NCBI GenBank assembly: GCA_018266255.1
Contig: JAFEAT010000006.1
Coordinates: forward strand, 1-64,000
DNA from: Cyanobacteria bacterium SZAS-4
Lineage (GTDB): Bacteria; Cyanobacteriota; Vampirovibrionia; Obscuribacterales; Obscuribacteraceae
Length of the DNA: 64,000 nucleotides
Direction of reading: 5' to 3'
Part shown: in pieces, positions 7,789 to 16,132 of the stretch
How positions within the stretch are numbered: position 1 is the first letter of the stretch
Layout of the letters: each line of letters starts with the position of its first letter
The notes under the pieces: generated by a model
Told to the model about the DNA's origin: nothing
The model's input: the letters and a program-made list of their open reading frames with translations, nothing else
Databases searched by the model: none
Program-made: the position numbers and the translations under genes

Positions 7789-9156
7789 GTGTTGTTTCTC
7801 TTACGGCAATTATTTGTCGCTCGGATATTGAGAAGAAAGTTTCTAGTTCCACTTATTGCTTCGATGCTGTTCGGCACATCGAACTGTATTTCTGCTGTGC
7901 GTGCGGAAGAGGCTGCCAAAACACCCATCTTGGATGCCGCCGCTAAAGTTGCTGCGACAGAGAGCGTGCAGTCACCTTTCGATTTGCGTGTAACGCCCGA
8001 CTATTGTCAGAAGATTTTGTCAAAAGTGGATCAGCTGATTTCCAAAAATCTCTACAGTGCAGATATAGCTAAGAACGAGTGGATGAAAGCCAGAGCCGAA
8101 TTTGGCAAGAAGATCGTTGAAAGTAAAACCATCATGGATCTCGATCAGTGGCTGAATGCAGCAATAAAAAAGATGCATGTGAGCCACTGTCAGTTTGTCA
8201 CTACCAACGATGAAACCTTCTACTTTCTCAACGCTTTGTTCTCCAGGTTCAATAACAAACCGAAAGGCAAAATGGACTTCACTGGTGTTATATGTGGTGG
8301 CAATGGCTTACCATTCAATCAAGTCAGATACATTATTGATGGCAGCCCGGGCGAACAGTCAAAGTTTGTCGTCGGCGACAAAATCATCACTGTCAGCGGT
8401 GAACCGTATGTCGGCCAAGCCAATTTCTTCAAGACTTCTGGAAAGAAAATTCCTATCGTCGTCGAACGCGATGGCAAAGGTGTCACTCTGACGGTAACGC
8501 CGAACTTCAAAGATCCTTTCCTGGCCTACATAGAGGGAACTACCAGAAGTGCTCGAATCTTCGATAGTCCGGAAGGAAAGGTTGGGTATGTTCATCTGTG
8601 GGCCGGTGGGCAAGAACCGCGTGATGCGTTCGAAACATTGCTGTCATCAAAACTAGCTGAAACAGACGGGCTTATTATCGACATGAGAGACGGATACGGC
8701 GGCAACTCGTTGACTGATCTTGATTTTTTCTATCGCAATCCAATTGGTTATCCGTTATTTACCATGCAAGAAAGAGGCGGACACAAGAGCGGCACGAAAG
8801 AGTATTACAACAAACCTGTTGTCGCTTTGATCAACGGTGGTTCCAGAAGCGGTAAAGAATTGCTTGCATACAGTCTCAAGAAGAGCGGCAGAGCCCGGTT
8901 GATAGGCGACCGCACAGCCGGCTACGTGCTTGGCGGGAGGCTGTTTCCAATCGATGAGCGATGTGCGTTGTACCTCGCTGTCACTGATTGTGAGGTTGAT
9001 GGCGTTAGACTGGAGGGAATCGGCGTCGAACCTGACGTGCTGATTCCCAATCCAGATTACAAACTCGACGTGGCACAAAAGCAATTCGACAAAGCAAAAG
9101 AGTTGCTGTTGCCCCTGCTAAAGAAACCGTTGCCAGCTCTCAATGGCTCGAAATAA
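7789..9156 (+). CDS. S41-family (tail-specific protease-like) secreted protein
   Basis: An exported peptidase-like protein of up to 455 aa. The N-terminus is a signal peptide (hydrophobic FLVPLIASMLFG, cleavage near AVRA). A PDZ-like segment follows at about 150-235 (VVGDKIITVSGEPYVG, KIPIVVERDGK), then the S41 core: DGLIIDMRDGYGGNS and INGGSRSGKE with the expected nucleophile Ser. At the position of the CtpA general-base Lys (SFGKG) this protein reads TAGYV, so the classical Ser-Lys dyad looks absent. It may use another catalytic set or be inactive. GTG 7789 opens the frame. TTG 7831, just before the signal peptide core, is an alternative start. A phosphatase-like gene begins immediately after the stop. 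Confidence 0.85.
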   Translation: MLFLLRQLFVARILRRKFLVPLIASMLFGTSNCISAVRAEEAAKTPILDAAAKVAATESVQSPFDLRVTPDYCQKILSKVDQLISKNLYSADIAKNEWMKARAEFGKKIVESKTIMDLDQWLNAAIKKMHVSHCQFVTTNDETFYFLNALFSRFNNKPKGKMDFTGVICGGNGLPFNQVRYIIDGSPGEQSKFVVGDKIITVSGEPYVGQANFFKTSGKKIPIVVERDGKGVTLTVTPNFKDPFLAYIEGTTRSARIFDSPEGKVGYVHLWAGGQEPRDAFETLLSSKLAETDGLIIDMRDGYGGNSLTDLDFFYRNPIGYPLFTMQERGGHKSGTKEYYNKPVVALINGGSRSGKELLAYSLKKSGRARLIGDRTAGYVLGGRLFPIDERCALYLAVTDCEVDGVRLEGIGVEPDVLIPNPDYKLDVAQKQFDKAKELLLPLLKKPLPALNGSK

Positions 9157-9627
9157 GTGACAATTCCAAATTTTCGAAAGGTCAACGACTGGTTGTATCG
9201 GGGTGGACAGCCAGATTCAGCAGGATTTCAGGAACTGAAAGATCTGGGCGTGAAGACAATAATCTCTCTGCGCAAGAGTACCGAAATACGCTCGGTGCAA
9301 CGCAGAGAAGCTGAATCCATGGGTTTCGATTACGTTTCAATTCCACTGTCTTATTTTGGATTTCCGAAACCAGATGAGATTGAGAAATTTTTCGCCATCG
9401 TCAATTCACCAGCGCGCCACCCGGTTTTCGTGCACTGCAAGCACGGGTCTGACCGCACTGGAATGATGATGGCTTTTTATCGCATGACAAATGATGGTTG
9501 GACCGTGCACGATGCTTATGCTGAGATGGAGTCTGCTGGATTTCACAAGATGTTCGTCTACCACTACAAATTCGCTGTCTTCCGGTACGCACGCAAAATG
9601 AGGCGATCGATCCGAGGTCAACAATGA
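9157..9627 (+). CDS. Dual-specificity/tyrosine phosphatase-like protein
   Basis: A 156-aa cytoplasmic phosphatase of the cysteine-dependent class. The signature HCKHGSDRTG at residues 93-102 gives the nucleophile Cys94 and phosphate-binding Arg100 of the CX5R loop. The N-terminal LYRGGQPD and GVKTIISLRK are typical of compact dual-specificity or phosphoinositide phosphatases (DSP/PTP-SIVA style). The general-acid loop probably lies near PLSYFGFPKPD. It could act on phospho-Tyr/Ser/Thr proteins, which would match the many kinases in this genome, but the substrate is unknown. GTG 9157 directly follows the TAA of the S41 gene, so the two are almost certainly cotranscribed and coupled. Confidence 0.9.
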   Translation: MTIPNFRKVNDWLYRGGQPDSAGFQELKDLGVKTIISLRKSTEIRSVQRREAESMGFDYVSIPLSYFGFPKPDEIEKFFAIVNSPARHPVFVHCKHGSDRTGMMMAFYRMTNDGWTVHDAYAEMESAGFHKMFVYHYKFAVFRYARKMRRSIRGQQ

Positions 9628-9655
9628 AATCTTCTTGAAGAGAATTGGTTGAATT

Positions 9656-9685
9656 TTCAAAACTTCTTTTCAAAGATAGTAAAAT
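9656..9685 (+). promoter_or_regulatory. Possible sigma-70-type promoter of the aconitase gene
   Basis: TTCAAA (9656-9661) and TAAAAT (9680-9685) are 18 bp apart, 90 bases before the aconitase ATG. The matches are partial and the region is AT-rich, so this is tentative. Confidence 0.3.
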
Positions 9686-9774
9686 TAGTAATGTCGGTAA
9701 AGGCTCACTGGCGGCACTTTCGCCACTATGTTGACAGCCTGATCTTTGTGCGACCTGTGTAAAAGAGGCTTACG

Positions 9775-12048
9775 ATGACCCTTCTCGATGTTAATGATGT
9801 CAAAAAGCTGTATCAAACTTTTCCAGAAAAAATAAAAGAAGCGCGGAACCGCTACAAGCGACCGTTGACTCTTACAGAAAAAATTCTGGTTGCCCACTTA
9901 GATCATTGGCCGGAGGGTCTCGAGACGCCAGTTCGTGGCGATAGTTACGTGTTTCTCCGCCCTGATCGAGTGGCAATGCAAGATGCGACTGCTCAGATGG
10001 CGCTGCTGCAGTTTATGCAAGCGAAGCTGAAAAAAGTTGCTGTGCCCTCGACAGTGCACTGTGACCACTTGATACAAGCCCGCGTCGGAGCCGATCAAGA
10101 CATGGCTCGTGCGCTTGACGATAACAAAGAAGTTTATGAGTTCTTGCGCACAGCAAGCCAGAAACATGGAATCGGCTTCTGGAAACCAGGCGCAGGCATT
10201 ATTCACCAGGTTGTTCTTGAGAACTATGCTTGCCCAGGCACGATGATGGTCGGAACAGATTCGCACACTCCTAATGCCGGTGGACTTGGCATGCTCGCTA
10301 TCGGTGTAGGCGGCGCGGACGCTGTCGACGTCATGGCCGGAGAGCCATGGGGACTACGCTGGCCCAAACTGATCGGCGTTCATCTAAAGGGCAAACTAAA
10401 CGGCTGGACTTCACCCAAAGACGTCATCTTGAAGATTGCAGGAATTTTGACGGTGGCTGGTGGAACCGGGGCAATTGTAGAGTATTTCGGCTCCGGCACA
10501 TCGTCCATCAGTTGCACAGGAAAAGGCACCATCACAAACATGGGAGCAGAACTTGGCGCAACCACGTCAGTATTCCCTTACGACGAGCGCATGGCTAAGT
10601 ATCTGAAAGCCACTGGTCGTGAGGATATCGCTAAACTCGCCGATCAATACAAAGAGTATTTGGTTGCTGATCCCGAAGTCGAAAAAGACCCAACCTCTTT
10701 CTACGATCAGATCGTAGAAATCGATTTGGACACACTCGAGCCTTATGTAGTCGGACCTCACACACCAGACTTGGCCAGACCTGTTTCGGAGTTGGCGCAA
10801 GAAGCGAAAGAGAAAGGCTATCCAGAAGCACTTACTTACGCTTTGATCGGTAGCTGCACAAACTCCAGTTATGAAGACATGAGTCGTGCCGCACACATCG
10901 CCAAACAAGCGTCGGATCATGGTGTCAAAGCCAATATCGGTTTCTTGATCACACCGGGTTCGGAGCAAATTCACCAAACGATCGGACGCGACGGGCAACT
11001 CGAAAAACTCGAAGGCATCGGCGGCACCGTGCTCGCAAATGCTTGTGGACCTTGCATTGGTCAATGGAAGCGCGACGATAACCCAACTGGTGCAGCCAAT
11101 TCCATCATCACCTCATTCAACCGCAATTTCCAGAAGCGAAATGATGGCAATCCGCAGACGCTAGCATTTATCGGCAGCCCAGAGATCGTAACAGCATTTG
11201 CTTTAGCTGGTTCTTTGTCATTCAACCCGATGAAAGACTCGCTCACCGCTTCTGATGGCACCAAATTTCAATTGACGCCACCAGAGGCTCCTGAGCTGCC
11301 TGCTAAGGGCTTCATATCTGCTGACTCCGGTTATCTCGCACCAGCAGAAGATGGCGATAAAGTAGCGGTTGCCGTTTCACCAGATAGTGAGCGACTCCAA
11401 CTGCTCGAGCCGTTTTCTCCATGGGACGGGAAAGACTACATCGAGCTTCCAGTTCTGTTGAAAGCTGATGGAAAGTGCACAACTGACCACATCTCACCAG
11501 CGGGTCCATGGTTGCGCTATCGCGGTCACCTGGATAAGATCAGCGACAACATGTTCATCGGAGCGATCAATGCATTCACCAAACAACCTGGTACAGGCAA
11601 AGATCTTTTCGATGGCGAAACCAAGCCATTTCCAGCTGTAGCGCGCGATTACAAAGCGCACAACACCGGTTGGGTCGTGATCGGCGATCAGAATTACGGT
11701 GAAGGATCGAGTCGTGAACACGCTGCTATGTCACCGAGATTCCTCGGCTGCAAAGCTGTCGTAGTGCGCAGCTTCGCCAGAATTCACGAAACCAACTTGA
11801 AGAAGCAAGGAATTCTAGCTTTCACTTTTGAAAAGCCAGAAGACTACAACATGATTCAAGAAGACGACAAAATCAGCTTCACCGGCTTGAATGATTTGAA
11901 ACCAGAGCAGCCAGTCGAGATGGTAATTCTGCACGGCGACGGAACGAAAGTAACGACGCATGTAAAGCACACCATGACCGACGAGCAAATCGAATGGTTC
12001 AAATGTGGTTCTGCCTTGAACTTGATCAAGAAAAAGCGCGAAGGCTAA
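9775..12048 (+). CDS. acn: Aconitate hydratase, mitochondrial type
   Basis: Isomerises citrate to isocitrate in the TCA cycle using a [4Fe-4S] cluster. The 757-aa length and sequence ([28 protein letters not shown]) match the mitochondrial ACO2-type family rather than bacterial AcnA (about 890 aa) or AcnB. The cluster ligands are Cys361 in GSCTNSS and Cys424 and Cys427 in [10 protein letters not shown]. The swivel domain carries [15 protein letters not shown] with the catalytic Ser. AAGAGG lies 7 bases before the ATG. The gene is monocistronic and runs convergently into the DUF3472-like gene, sharing stop-codon bases. With the sdh operon nearby it indicates an oxidative TCA cycle. Confidence 0.97.
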   Translation: MTLLDVNDVKKLYQTFPEKIKEARNRYKRPLTLTEKILVAHLDHWPEGLETPVRGDSYVFLRPDRVAMQDATAQMALLQFMQAKLKKVAVPSTVHCDHLIQARVGADQDMARALDDNKEVYEFLRTASQKHGIGFWKPGAGIIHQVVLENYACPGTMMVGTDSHTPNAGGLGMLAIGVGGADAVDVMAGEPWGLRWPKLIGVHLKGKLNGWTSPKDVILKIAGILTVAGGTGAIVEYFGSGTSSISCTGKGTITNMGAELGATTSVFPYDERMAKYLKATGREDIAKLADQYKEYLVADPEVEKDPTSFYDQIVEIDLDTLEPYVVGPHTPDLARPVSELAQEAKEKGYPEALTYALIGSCTNSSYEDMSRAAHIAKQASDHGVKANIGFLITPGSEQIHQTIGRDGQLEKLEGIGGTVLANACGPCIGQWKRDDNPTGAANSIITSFNRNFQKRNDGNPQTLAFIGSPEIVTAFALAGSLSFNPMKDSLTASDGTKFQLTPPEAPELPAKGFISADSGYLAPAEDGDKVAVAVSPDSERLQLLEPFSPWDGKDYIELPVLLKADGKCTTDHISPAGPWLRYRGHLDKISDNMFIGAINAFTKQPGTGKDLFDGETKPFPAVARDYKAHNTGWVVIGDQNYGEGSSREHAAMSPRFLGCKAVVVRSFARIHETNLKKQGILAFTFEKPEDYNMIQEDDKISFTGLNDLKPEQPVEMVILHGDGTKVTTHVKHTMTDEQIEWFKCGSALNLIKKKREG

Positions 12049-12938
12049 TTCAGATTATCGATGTGGGGCGGGTTGCCCATTGAAGAAGCAGCGTTGAGCT
12101 TCTCGCCAACTCTGGCGTGTCTGTTTTGAGTTGGACCGCCTGTAGCAAGCCCGAATCCACTGCTGTCAGACCAGGCATCGATGTTTGTCTGGGCGTTCTG
12201 AGTTGCACTGAAACCAGCAGAAGTGATGGGCTGCCATTGCGAGCCAACTTGCAACCAACCGTTGCCGAAGTAAGCCGATCGTTCTTCCTGGAGCGATTGC
12301 GCATCACGCTTAAAATCTTCATCGAAAGAATAAGGTCCTTTGATCAAATCACCGTTGGCTAATGTTGAAAACGTGGCTAAGTGTTTCCAACGATTGATTC
12401 TCGGCTCAAAGACGTATGCCGCATATGCAGTGCGATCTCTGTCTGGTTTTGCTGTCACCAAAAACTTGTATGTCTTTCCAATTTCCCATGGGAATTGATA
12501 AAAAGATTGTTGGCCTGTACCTTCGCCGCCAAATCGCTTTGTCGTAACCGCGGAATCGCAATAAGTAACTTGCACATGTTTGTTTGCCGAAACGTCAGTG
12601 GCACGGGCTGTCAGGTCTAGCGGATTACCTGGGTCCCAGACTGAAAAGATGACTATTTTATTGCCGTCTTTTCCTTGCTGAATGCCGAAATAGCCATGAT
12701 TGAATCCACAAACACAAAAGTAGCTACCGTTGCTCGAACGATTGACTTTGACCTCATTGTAGAAAGCCGAGGCCGTTGGACTTGGATGCCACCAGAAATG
12801 CACACTGCGACAACCTCCAAGATCGGCTGCTTGAGTCGATGGAACATAGAGCGATAAGAGCAAAAATAGAACTAATATAATTGCTGCAAGCCGAGCCAGC
12901 TTCGCACGTGCACTAATGGTGGTGCTGCATCTACACAT
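12045..12938 (-). CDS. Exported DUF3472-like protein
   Basis: A 297-aa exported protein of unknown function. Residues 1-38 form a signal peptide with a long basic start (core [15 protein letters not shown], cleavage near TQAA). The mature part shows the pattern I associate with DUF3472: [31 protein letters not shown], and further on [18 protein letters not shown] and YAAYVFEP, consistent with a lectin-like beta-sandwich. Four cysteines could form disulfides outside the cytoplasm. GAGG stands 8 bases before the ATG, inside the end of the upstream hydrolase gene, with which it overlaps by 8 bases. It is therefore the last gene of a GNAT-hydrolase-DUF3472 operon. Confidence 0.8.
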   Translation of the reverse strand: MCRCSTTISARAKLARLAAIILVLFLLLSLYVPSTQAADLGGCRSVHFWWHPSPTASAFYNEVKVNRSSNGSYFCVCGFNHGYFGIQQGKDGNKIVIFSVWDPGNPLDLTARATDVSANKHVQVTYCDSAVTTKRFGGEGTGQQSFYQFPWEIGKTYKFLVTAKPDRDRTAYAAYVFEPRINRWKHLATFSTLANGDLIKGPYSFDEDFKRDAQSLQEERSAYFGNGWLQVGSQWQPITSAGFSATQNAQTNIDAWSDSSGFGLATGGPTQNRHARVGEKLNAASSMGNPPHIDNLN

Positions 12939-13797
12939 CTGTGTGCCTCATGAATTCAATAACTGTACTTAGAAATTCGCGTGGTGCCGTAGAGCATATA
13001 TCTGTATGTCCCGAATTAGGCAATGTCAACAACTGCTTTGGTTCGGATGCTTCCTTATATAGTCGCTGGGCGTGCGAATAAGGCACGACTCGATCGAGAA
13101 CGCCGTGCACGATCAAAAGTGGTGGATGCGGCTTCTTCGCTAGCGTGAGCGTATCCAGTTGCTGAGTAGGGAATAAGAATGATGGAAAGGCTCTCAGAGT
13201 TGGATACGACTCTTGGGCGATGGTTCGCAGTGACGAAAATCCAGATTGCAAAATTACCGCTGCGACTGGTTTTTCGTCAGCCAGGTACATTGCCACGCCT
13301 GTGCCCAGCGACTCACCATAGACGATAAGATTTTCGGGCTTTATCCCGAGTTGCTCGACCAGGTAGTTATAAACAGCTATCCCGTTTTCGCAGATGCCAT
13401 CGATAGTCGGCAATCCTTCACTCTTGCCGAATCCCTCGTAGTCATAGATAAATACAGAAGCTCCAGTCTGAGTAAGCAGGTTGAGGATCGAGTTTCGTGA
13501 ACTCAAATTTCCCGCATTGCCATGGCTGAATAGAATAGTCTTGCTAGCATCAGTGACTTTGAAGTACCAGCAGTGAAGTTTTTTTCCTGACTTGAGAGGA
13601 ACGTAAACCTCATCAGCCACGGCGTTTTCGATAAGCGGCGGCAAGTCTGCCCCCGGTTCGTATGGATATGGATGAAATATCAACCAGCGATACAAGCGAT
13701 AGTTGAAGCGAGGTGAGAGCACCGTATATAGTGCTGCGCCGCCAAGTAATGTCATTAACGCAGTGCCAAACAAAGCTCTTATTCCGTTACTTCCCAA
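12931..13797 (-). CDS. Membrane-anchored alpha/beta hydrolase (BEM46/ABHD17-like)
   Basis: A serine hydrolase of unknown substrate. One hydrophobic span (residues 8-28, ALFGTALMTLLGGAALYTVL) anchors it, with the catalytic domain behind. The oxyanion region is FSHGNAGN, the nucleophile elbow is GESLG, the acid is the Asp in VHGVLDRVVP and the His lies in NSGHTD, so the triad is complete. This order and YDYEGFGKSEG fit the BEM46/ABHD13-17 branch. TTG 13797 abuts the TAG of the acetyltransferase gene upstream. The next candidate, ATG about 14 codons later, would shorten the membrane anchor. The downstream DUF3472-like gene overlaps its end. Confidence 0.9.
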   Translation of the reverse strand: MGSNGIRALFGTALMTLLGGAALYTVLSPRFNYRLYRWLIFHPYPYEPGADLPPLIENAVADEVYVPLKSGKKLHCWYFKVTDASKTILFSHGNAGNLSSRNSILNLLTQTGASVFIYDYEGFGKSEGLPTIDGICENGIAVYNYLVEQLGIKPENLIVYGESLGTGVAMYLADEKPVAAVILQSGFSSLRTIAQESYPTLRAFPSFLFPTQQLDTLTLAKKPHPPLLIVHGVLDRVVPYSHAQRLYKEASEPKQLLTLPNSGHTDICSTAPREFLSTVIEFMRHTDV

Positions 13798-14325
13798 CTA
13801 CAACATCTTCTGAAGGATAGTCACGTTCAACCAGCGGTCGAACTTTCTGCCCACTTCTTTCAGATCGCCGACAGTTTCAAAACCAAATTTTTTCAACAAA
13901 GCGATGCTTGCGTCATTCTCGCTGCACACGAGTGAAAGAATGCAGTGATAGCCAATCTCACGAGCTAGTTCGATCAATTTTTCCGTCAGCTGTCTGCCAA
14001 TTCCACGTGCTAAAAACTCGTGGTGAATGTAGAACGACAACTCAACACTTTGACGATATGCACTTCGTTGATGATAGAAAGACAAACTAGCCCAGCCGAC
14101 CACTTTTCCTTCAGATTCAGCGACCAGCACAGGCAAGTTGTTTGCGAGGTGGGAGTCGAACCAAGCTTTTCGATCTGCAATCGTCTCTTCGTTGTCTGCA
14201 AACGTTGCTGTCGAGCGCGTGACGAAGTAGTTATAGATGTCGCTAATCGACACGATGTCGCGCTCGGCTGCTGGGCGAATCGAAACAGAGATAGCGGTGT
14301 CGGGTTTGTCTGCCTGGCGTTTCAT
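13798..14325 (-). CDS. GNAT acetyltransferase, phosphinothricin acetyltransferase-like
   Basis: A 175-aa N-acetyltransferase using acetyl-CoA. The opening IRPAAERDIVSISDIYNYFV, the TFADNEETIADRKAWF segment, VAESEGKVVGWASLS and VELSFYIHHEFLARGIGRQL (acetyl-CoA-binding A motif) match the PAT/Bar/YncA branch of GNATs. These acetylate phosphinothricin, methionine sulfoximine or other small amines. C-terminal ENDASIALLKKFGFE is the usual B motif. It is the first gene of an apparent three-gene operon with the hydrolase and DUF3472-like genes. The actual substrate cannot be deduced. Confidence 0.92.
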   Translation of the reverse strand: MKRQADKPDTAISVSIRPAAERDIVSISDIYNYFVTRSTATFADNEETIADRKAWFDSHLANNLPVLVAESEGKVVGWASLSFYHQRSAYRQSVELSFYIHHEFLARGIGRQLTEKLIELAREIGYHCILSLVCSENDASIALLKKFGFETVGDLKEVGRKFDRWLNVTILQKML

Positions 14326-14508
14326 TCATATAGTTTAGCGCCCGACCCCTTACTTAAGACATGTCGTCTGAAGTTCGGACGTCGAGCGCTACACATTAGC
14401 GTTGATTTTGGAGGACTGTTCCAGAGTCAGGCAAAATCGCGTTAATTCTGTTTGAAGCCAACTGGTGCAGTGACGCGAGAGTCACTTACACTGGAGGCAA
14501 ATCAGCTT

Positions 14509-14778
14509 TTAAGCAACTCGCTGCTTCAATTCTTTGGCAAGGTCTTCTTGTCCAAGAATATATCCACGGCGCGCCTGGTCATCTGCATAGACCGCGATTG
14601 CGTTCACTACTTCCATGACCAAGCTGTTTGGAGCAAATTCAGTCAACTGCATTAGCAGCTGTTCTGCGCGATTCCATTCATCAGTCTGCAAAGGCAATGA
14701 TTCATCAAGGCGCTGGATGACTGACATGTCCAAGCTCACCTTTGGTTTGGCTACCTTTGTCGCTGTTTGGCGTTTCAT
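14509..14778 (-). CDS. Small conserved protein, paralogue of the 44.5 kb gene
   Basis: An 89-aa soluble protein of unknown function. From residue 20 it aligns with the product of 44450-44707 without gaps, with roughly half the residues identical, highest in YADDQARRGY and LGQEDL. The nucleotide sequences over that block are also close, which suggests a fairly recent duplication or strong constraint. The middle is amphipathic helix (EWNRAEQLLMQLTEF). The frame is open upstream to 15036, but ATG 14778 has GGAGA at a suitable distance. The upstream extension reads as low-quality sequence and is absent from the paralogue, so 14778 is chosen. Confidence 0.8.
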   Translation of the reverse strand: MKRQTATKVAKPKVSLDMSVIQRLDESLPLQTDEWNRAEQLLMQLTEFAPNSLVMEVVNAIAVYADDQARRGYILGQEDLAKELKQRVA

Positions 14779-14860
14779 TTTGAGATTGTCTCCGTCTGTT
14801 TTGTTGTTGTGTCGTCGATGCCAACACTGAGTTCTTCTACTGATTGGAGTTCGATCTTTA

Positions 14861-14882
14861 GGAGGAATGTTGGAGGAATGTT
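14861..14882. repeat. Perfect tandem 11-bp repeat
   Basis: GGAGGAATGTT is repeated twice without a spacer, 83 bases upstream of the start of the small-protein gene transcribed leftwards. It could be a regulator site or a slipped-strand duplication. Confidence 0.6.
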
Positions 14883-15208
14883 TCCAAGAAGTTTGAGATT
14901 CAATTTTGAAATCACTACGCTTCAAATTCCTTCTGTATAAGTTGACGTCTGAGGTTCCCCCCTGTTCCTCGTCTTGACTTCCAAATTTTGAAGGAGATTG
15001 TCGATTTCTAATCTGCCACCACGTGCGGTTCTCCACCTACTTACAACCGCGCCGGCAAAAAAAGAAAATTTCGACTTTTGCTGTAAGCGAGGGATCAAGA
15101 GGGTTAGCAAAGAACTTTTATTTACTGCAGGCCAAATTTTCAGCTAGTTCGTGATAGTTAAGCGCCCGATAAGAAGCCGCAATTTGATTAAAAACCGCGG
15201 TCTAGAGT

Positions 15209-15217
15209 TGTTATAAT
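15209..15217 (+). promoter_or_regulatory. Extended -10 promoter of the sdh operon
   Basis: TGTTATAAT is an exact TGnTATAAT extended -10. A TTGATT lies 22 bp upstream of the hexamer, too far to be an ideal -35. It is the only strong promoter signal before sdhC and points the right way. Confidence 0.6.
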
Positions 15218-15351
15218 TTTCACTGCCCGAAAGTGGAGTCCCTTGGTCACTTTCACAACACTGCAAGTCCTCGATTGCTCGTTGCGACAAGATTTTTTGG
15301 GACGCCACACAACTCTAAGGTTGTTGTCCGAATACCAAGGGTTCATAAGTA

Positions 15352-16131
15352 ATGACAGACTCTACAAAGACCGAGACTCCAAGCGTTGCCGCTGGCGGTG
15401 CTCAGAAAGCACACACAGGCTTGACGACGCGAAAAGATAATTGGTGGCTTGAACCGGCGCTCGTCGCATGCGGTTTCACCCTATTCATCGTATATGCGAC
15501 CTTCCGCGTATTCGAGAATGGGCACTACGAAATCGGTTCCTATTTGTCTCCATTTTATTCTCCGAAATTCGCCTTCGACTGGTGGAAATTCTCTCCAGCG
15601 ATTTTGATTCTGTGGATTCCTGCAGGATTTAGAGCGACTTGCTACTACTACCGCAAAGCCTACTACCGCGCCTATTTTTGGGATCCACCAGGCTGCTCGA
15701 TCGGGCATATGGGCGGACACAACTACACTGGCGAAACTAAGTTTCCATTCGTCTTCCAAAACGCTCATCGCTACTTCTTCTATTTAGCTAGCATCGTTTT
15801 GATTTTCCTCTGGTACGACGTTTATCTCGCCTTCTTCCAGCCTACAGGCTTCGTAGTAAGCGGGATCAACCTATTTATGCTACTCAACGTTATCTTGTTG
15901 TCCGGATACTCGGGCGGATGCCACGCCTGTCGACACCTCGTCGGCGGACGTCTGGACTGCTTCTCGAAGTGCGAATCAACAAAACAGCAATTCAAACTCT
16001 GGCACTTAGTGACCAAATTAAACGAGCACCACATGTTATGGGCATGGTTGAGCCTGTTTTCGGTGGGACTCACCGACTTACTCATCCGTTCATACGAGAT
16101 GGGCTATGTTCCTGAAATGAGGTTCTTCTAG
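15352..16131 (+). CDS. sdhC: Succinate dehydrogenase membrane anchor, actinobacterial Sdh1 type
   Basis: A 259-aa membrane subunit passing electrons from succinate to quinone. It has about five hydrophobic spans (near 37-52, 82-95, 141-160, 172-186 and 228-245). It does not resemble the short SdhC/SdhD pair of proteobacteria or the B558 type, but its size and place before sdhA recall the mycobacterial Sdh1 anchor. Cys and His residues cluster at C115, H119, H123, then C190-H-A-C193-R-H195, C203, C207 and H226-H227. Mycobacterial Sdh1 is reported to hold a membrane-embedded Rieske-type [2Fe-2S] centre, and these residues are candidate ligands. A second small anchor subunit is not seen. AAGGG precedes the ATG. 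Confidence 0.85.
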   Translation: MTDSTKTETPSVAAGGAQKAHTGLTTRKDNWWLEPALVACGFTLFIVYATFRVFENGHYEIGSYLSPFYSPKFAFDWWKFSPAILILWIPAGFRATCYYYRKAYYRAYFWDPPGCSIGHMGGHNYTGETKFPFVFQNAHRYFFYLASIVLIFLWYDVYLAFFQPTGFVVSGINLFMLLNVILLSGYSGGCHACRHLVGGRLDCFSKCESTKQQFKLWHLVTKLNEHHMLWAWLSLFSVGLTDLLIRSYEMGYVPEMRFF

Positions 16132-16132
16132 A

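Larger units (their letters stand above)
14779..15351. other. Intergenic region between the small-protein gene and sdhC
   Basis: In 573 bases no frame looks coding. It contains a perfect tandem 11-bp repeat (14861-14882) and an extended -10 promoter (15209-15217) for the sdh operon. The leader of the sdh mRNA would be about 125 bases. I find no known riboswitch pattern in it. Confidence 0.55.

Noticed and set aside
14779..15036. N-terminal extension of the small-protein gene
   Set aside because: The extension is low-quality and rich in Arg/Ser/Trp, absent from the 44.5 kb paralogue, and a good Shine-Dalgarno precedes the inner ATG.
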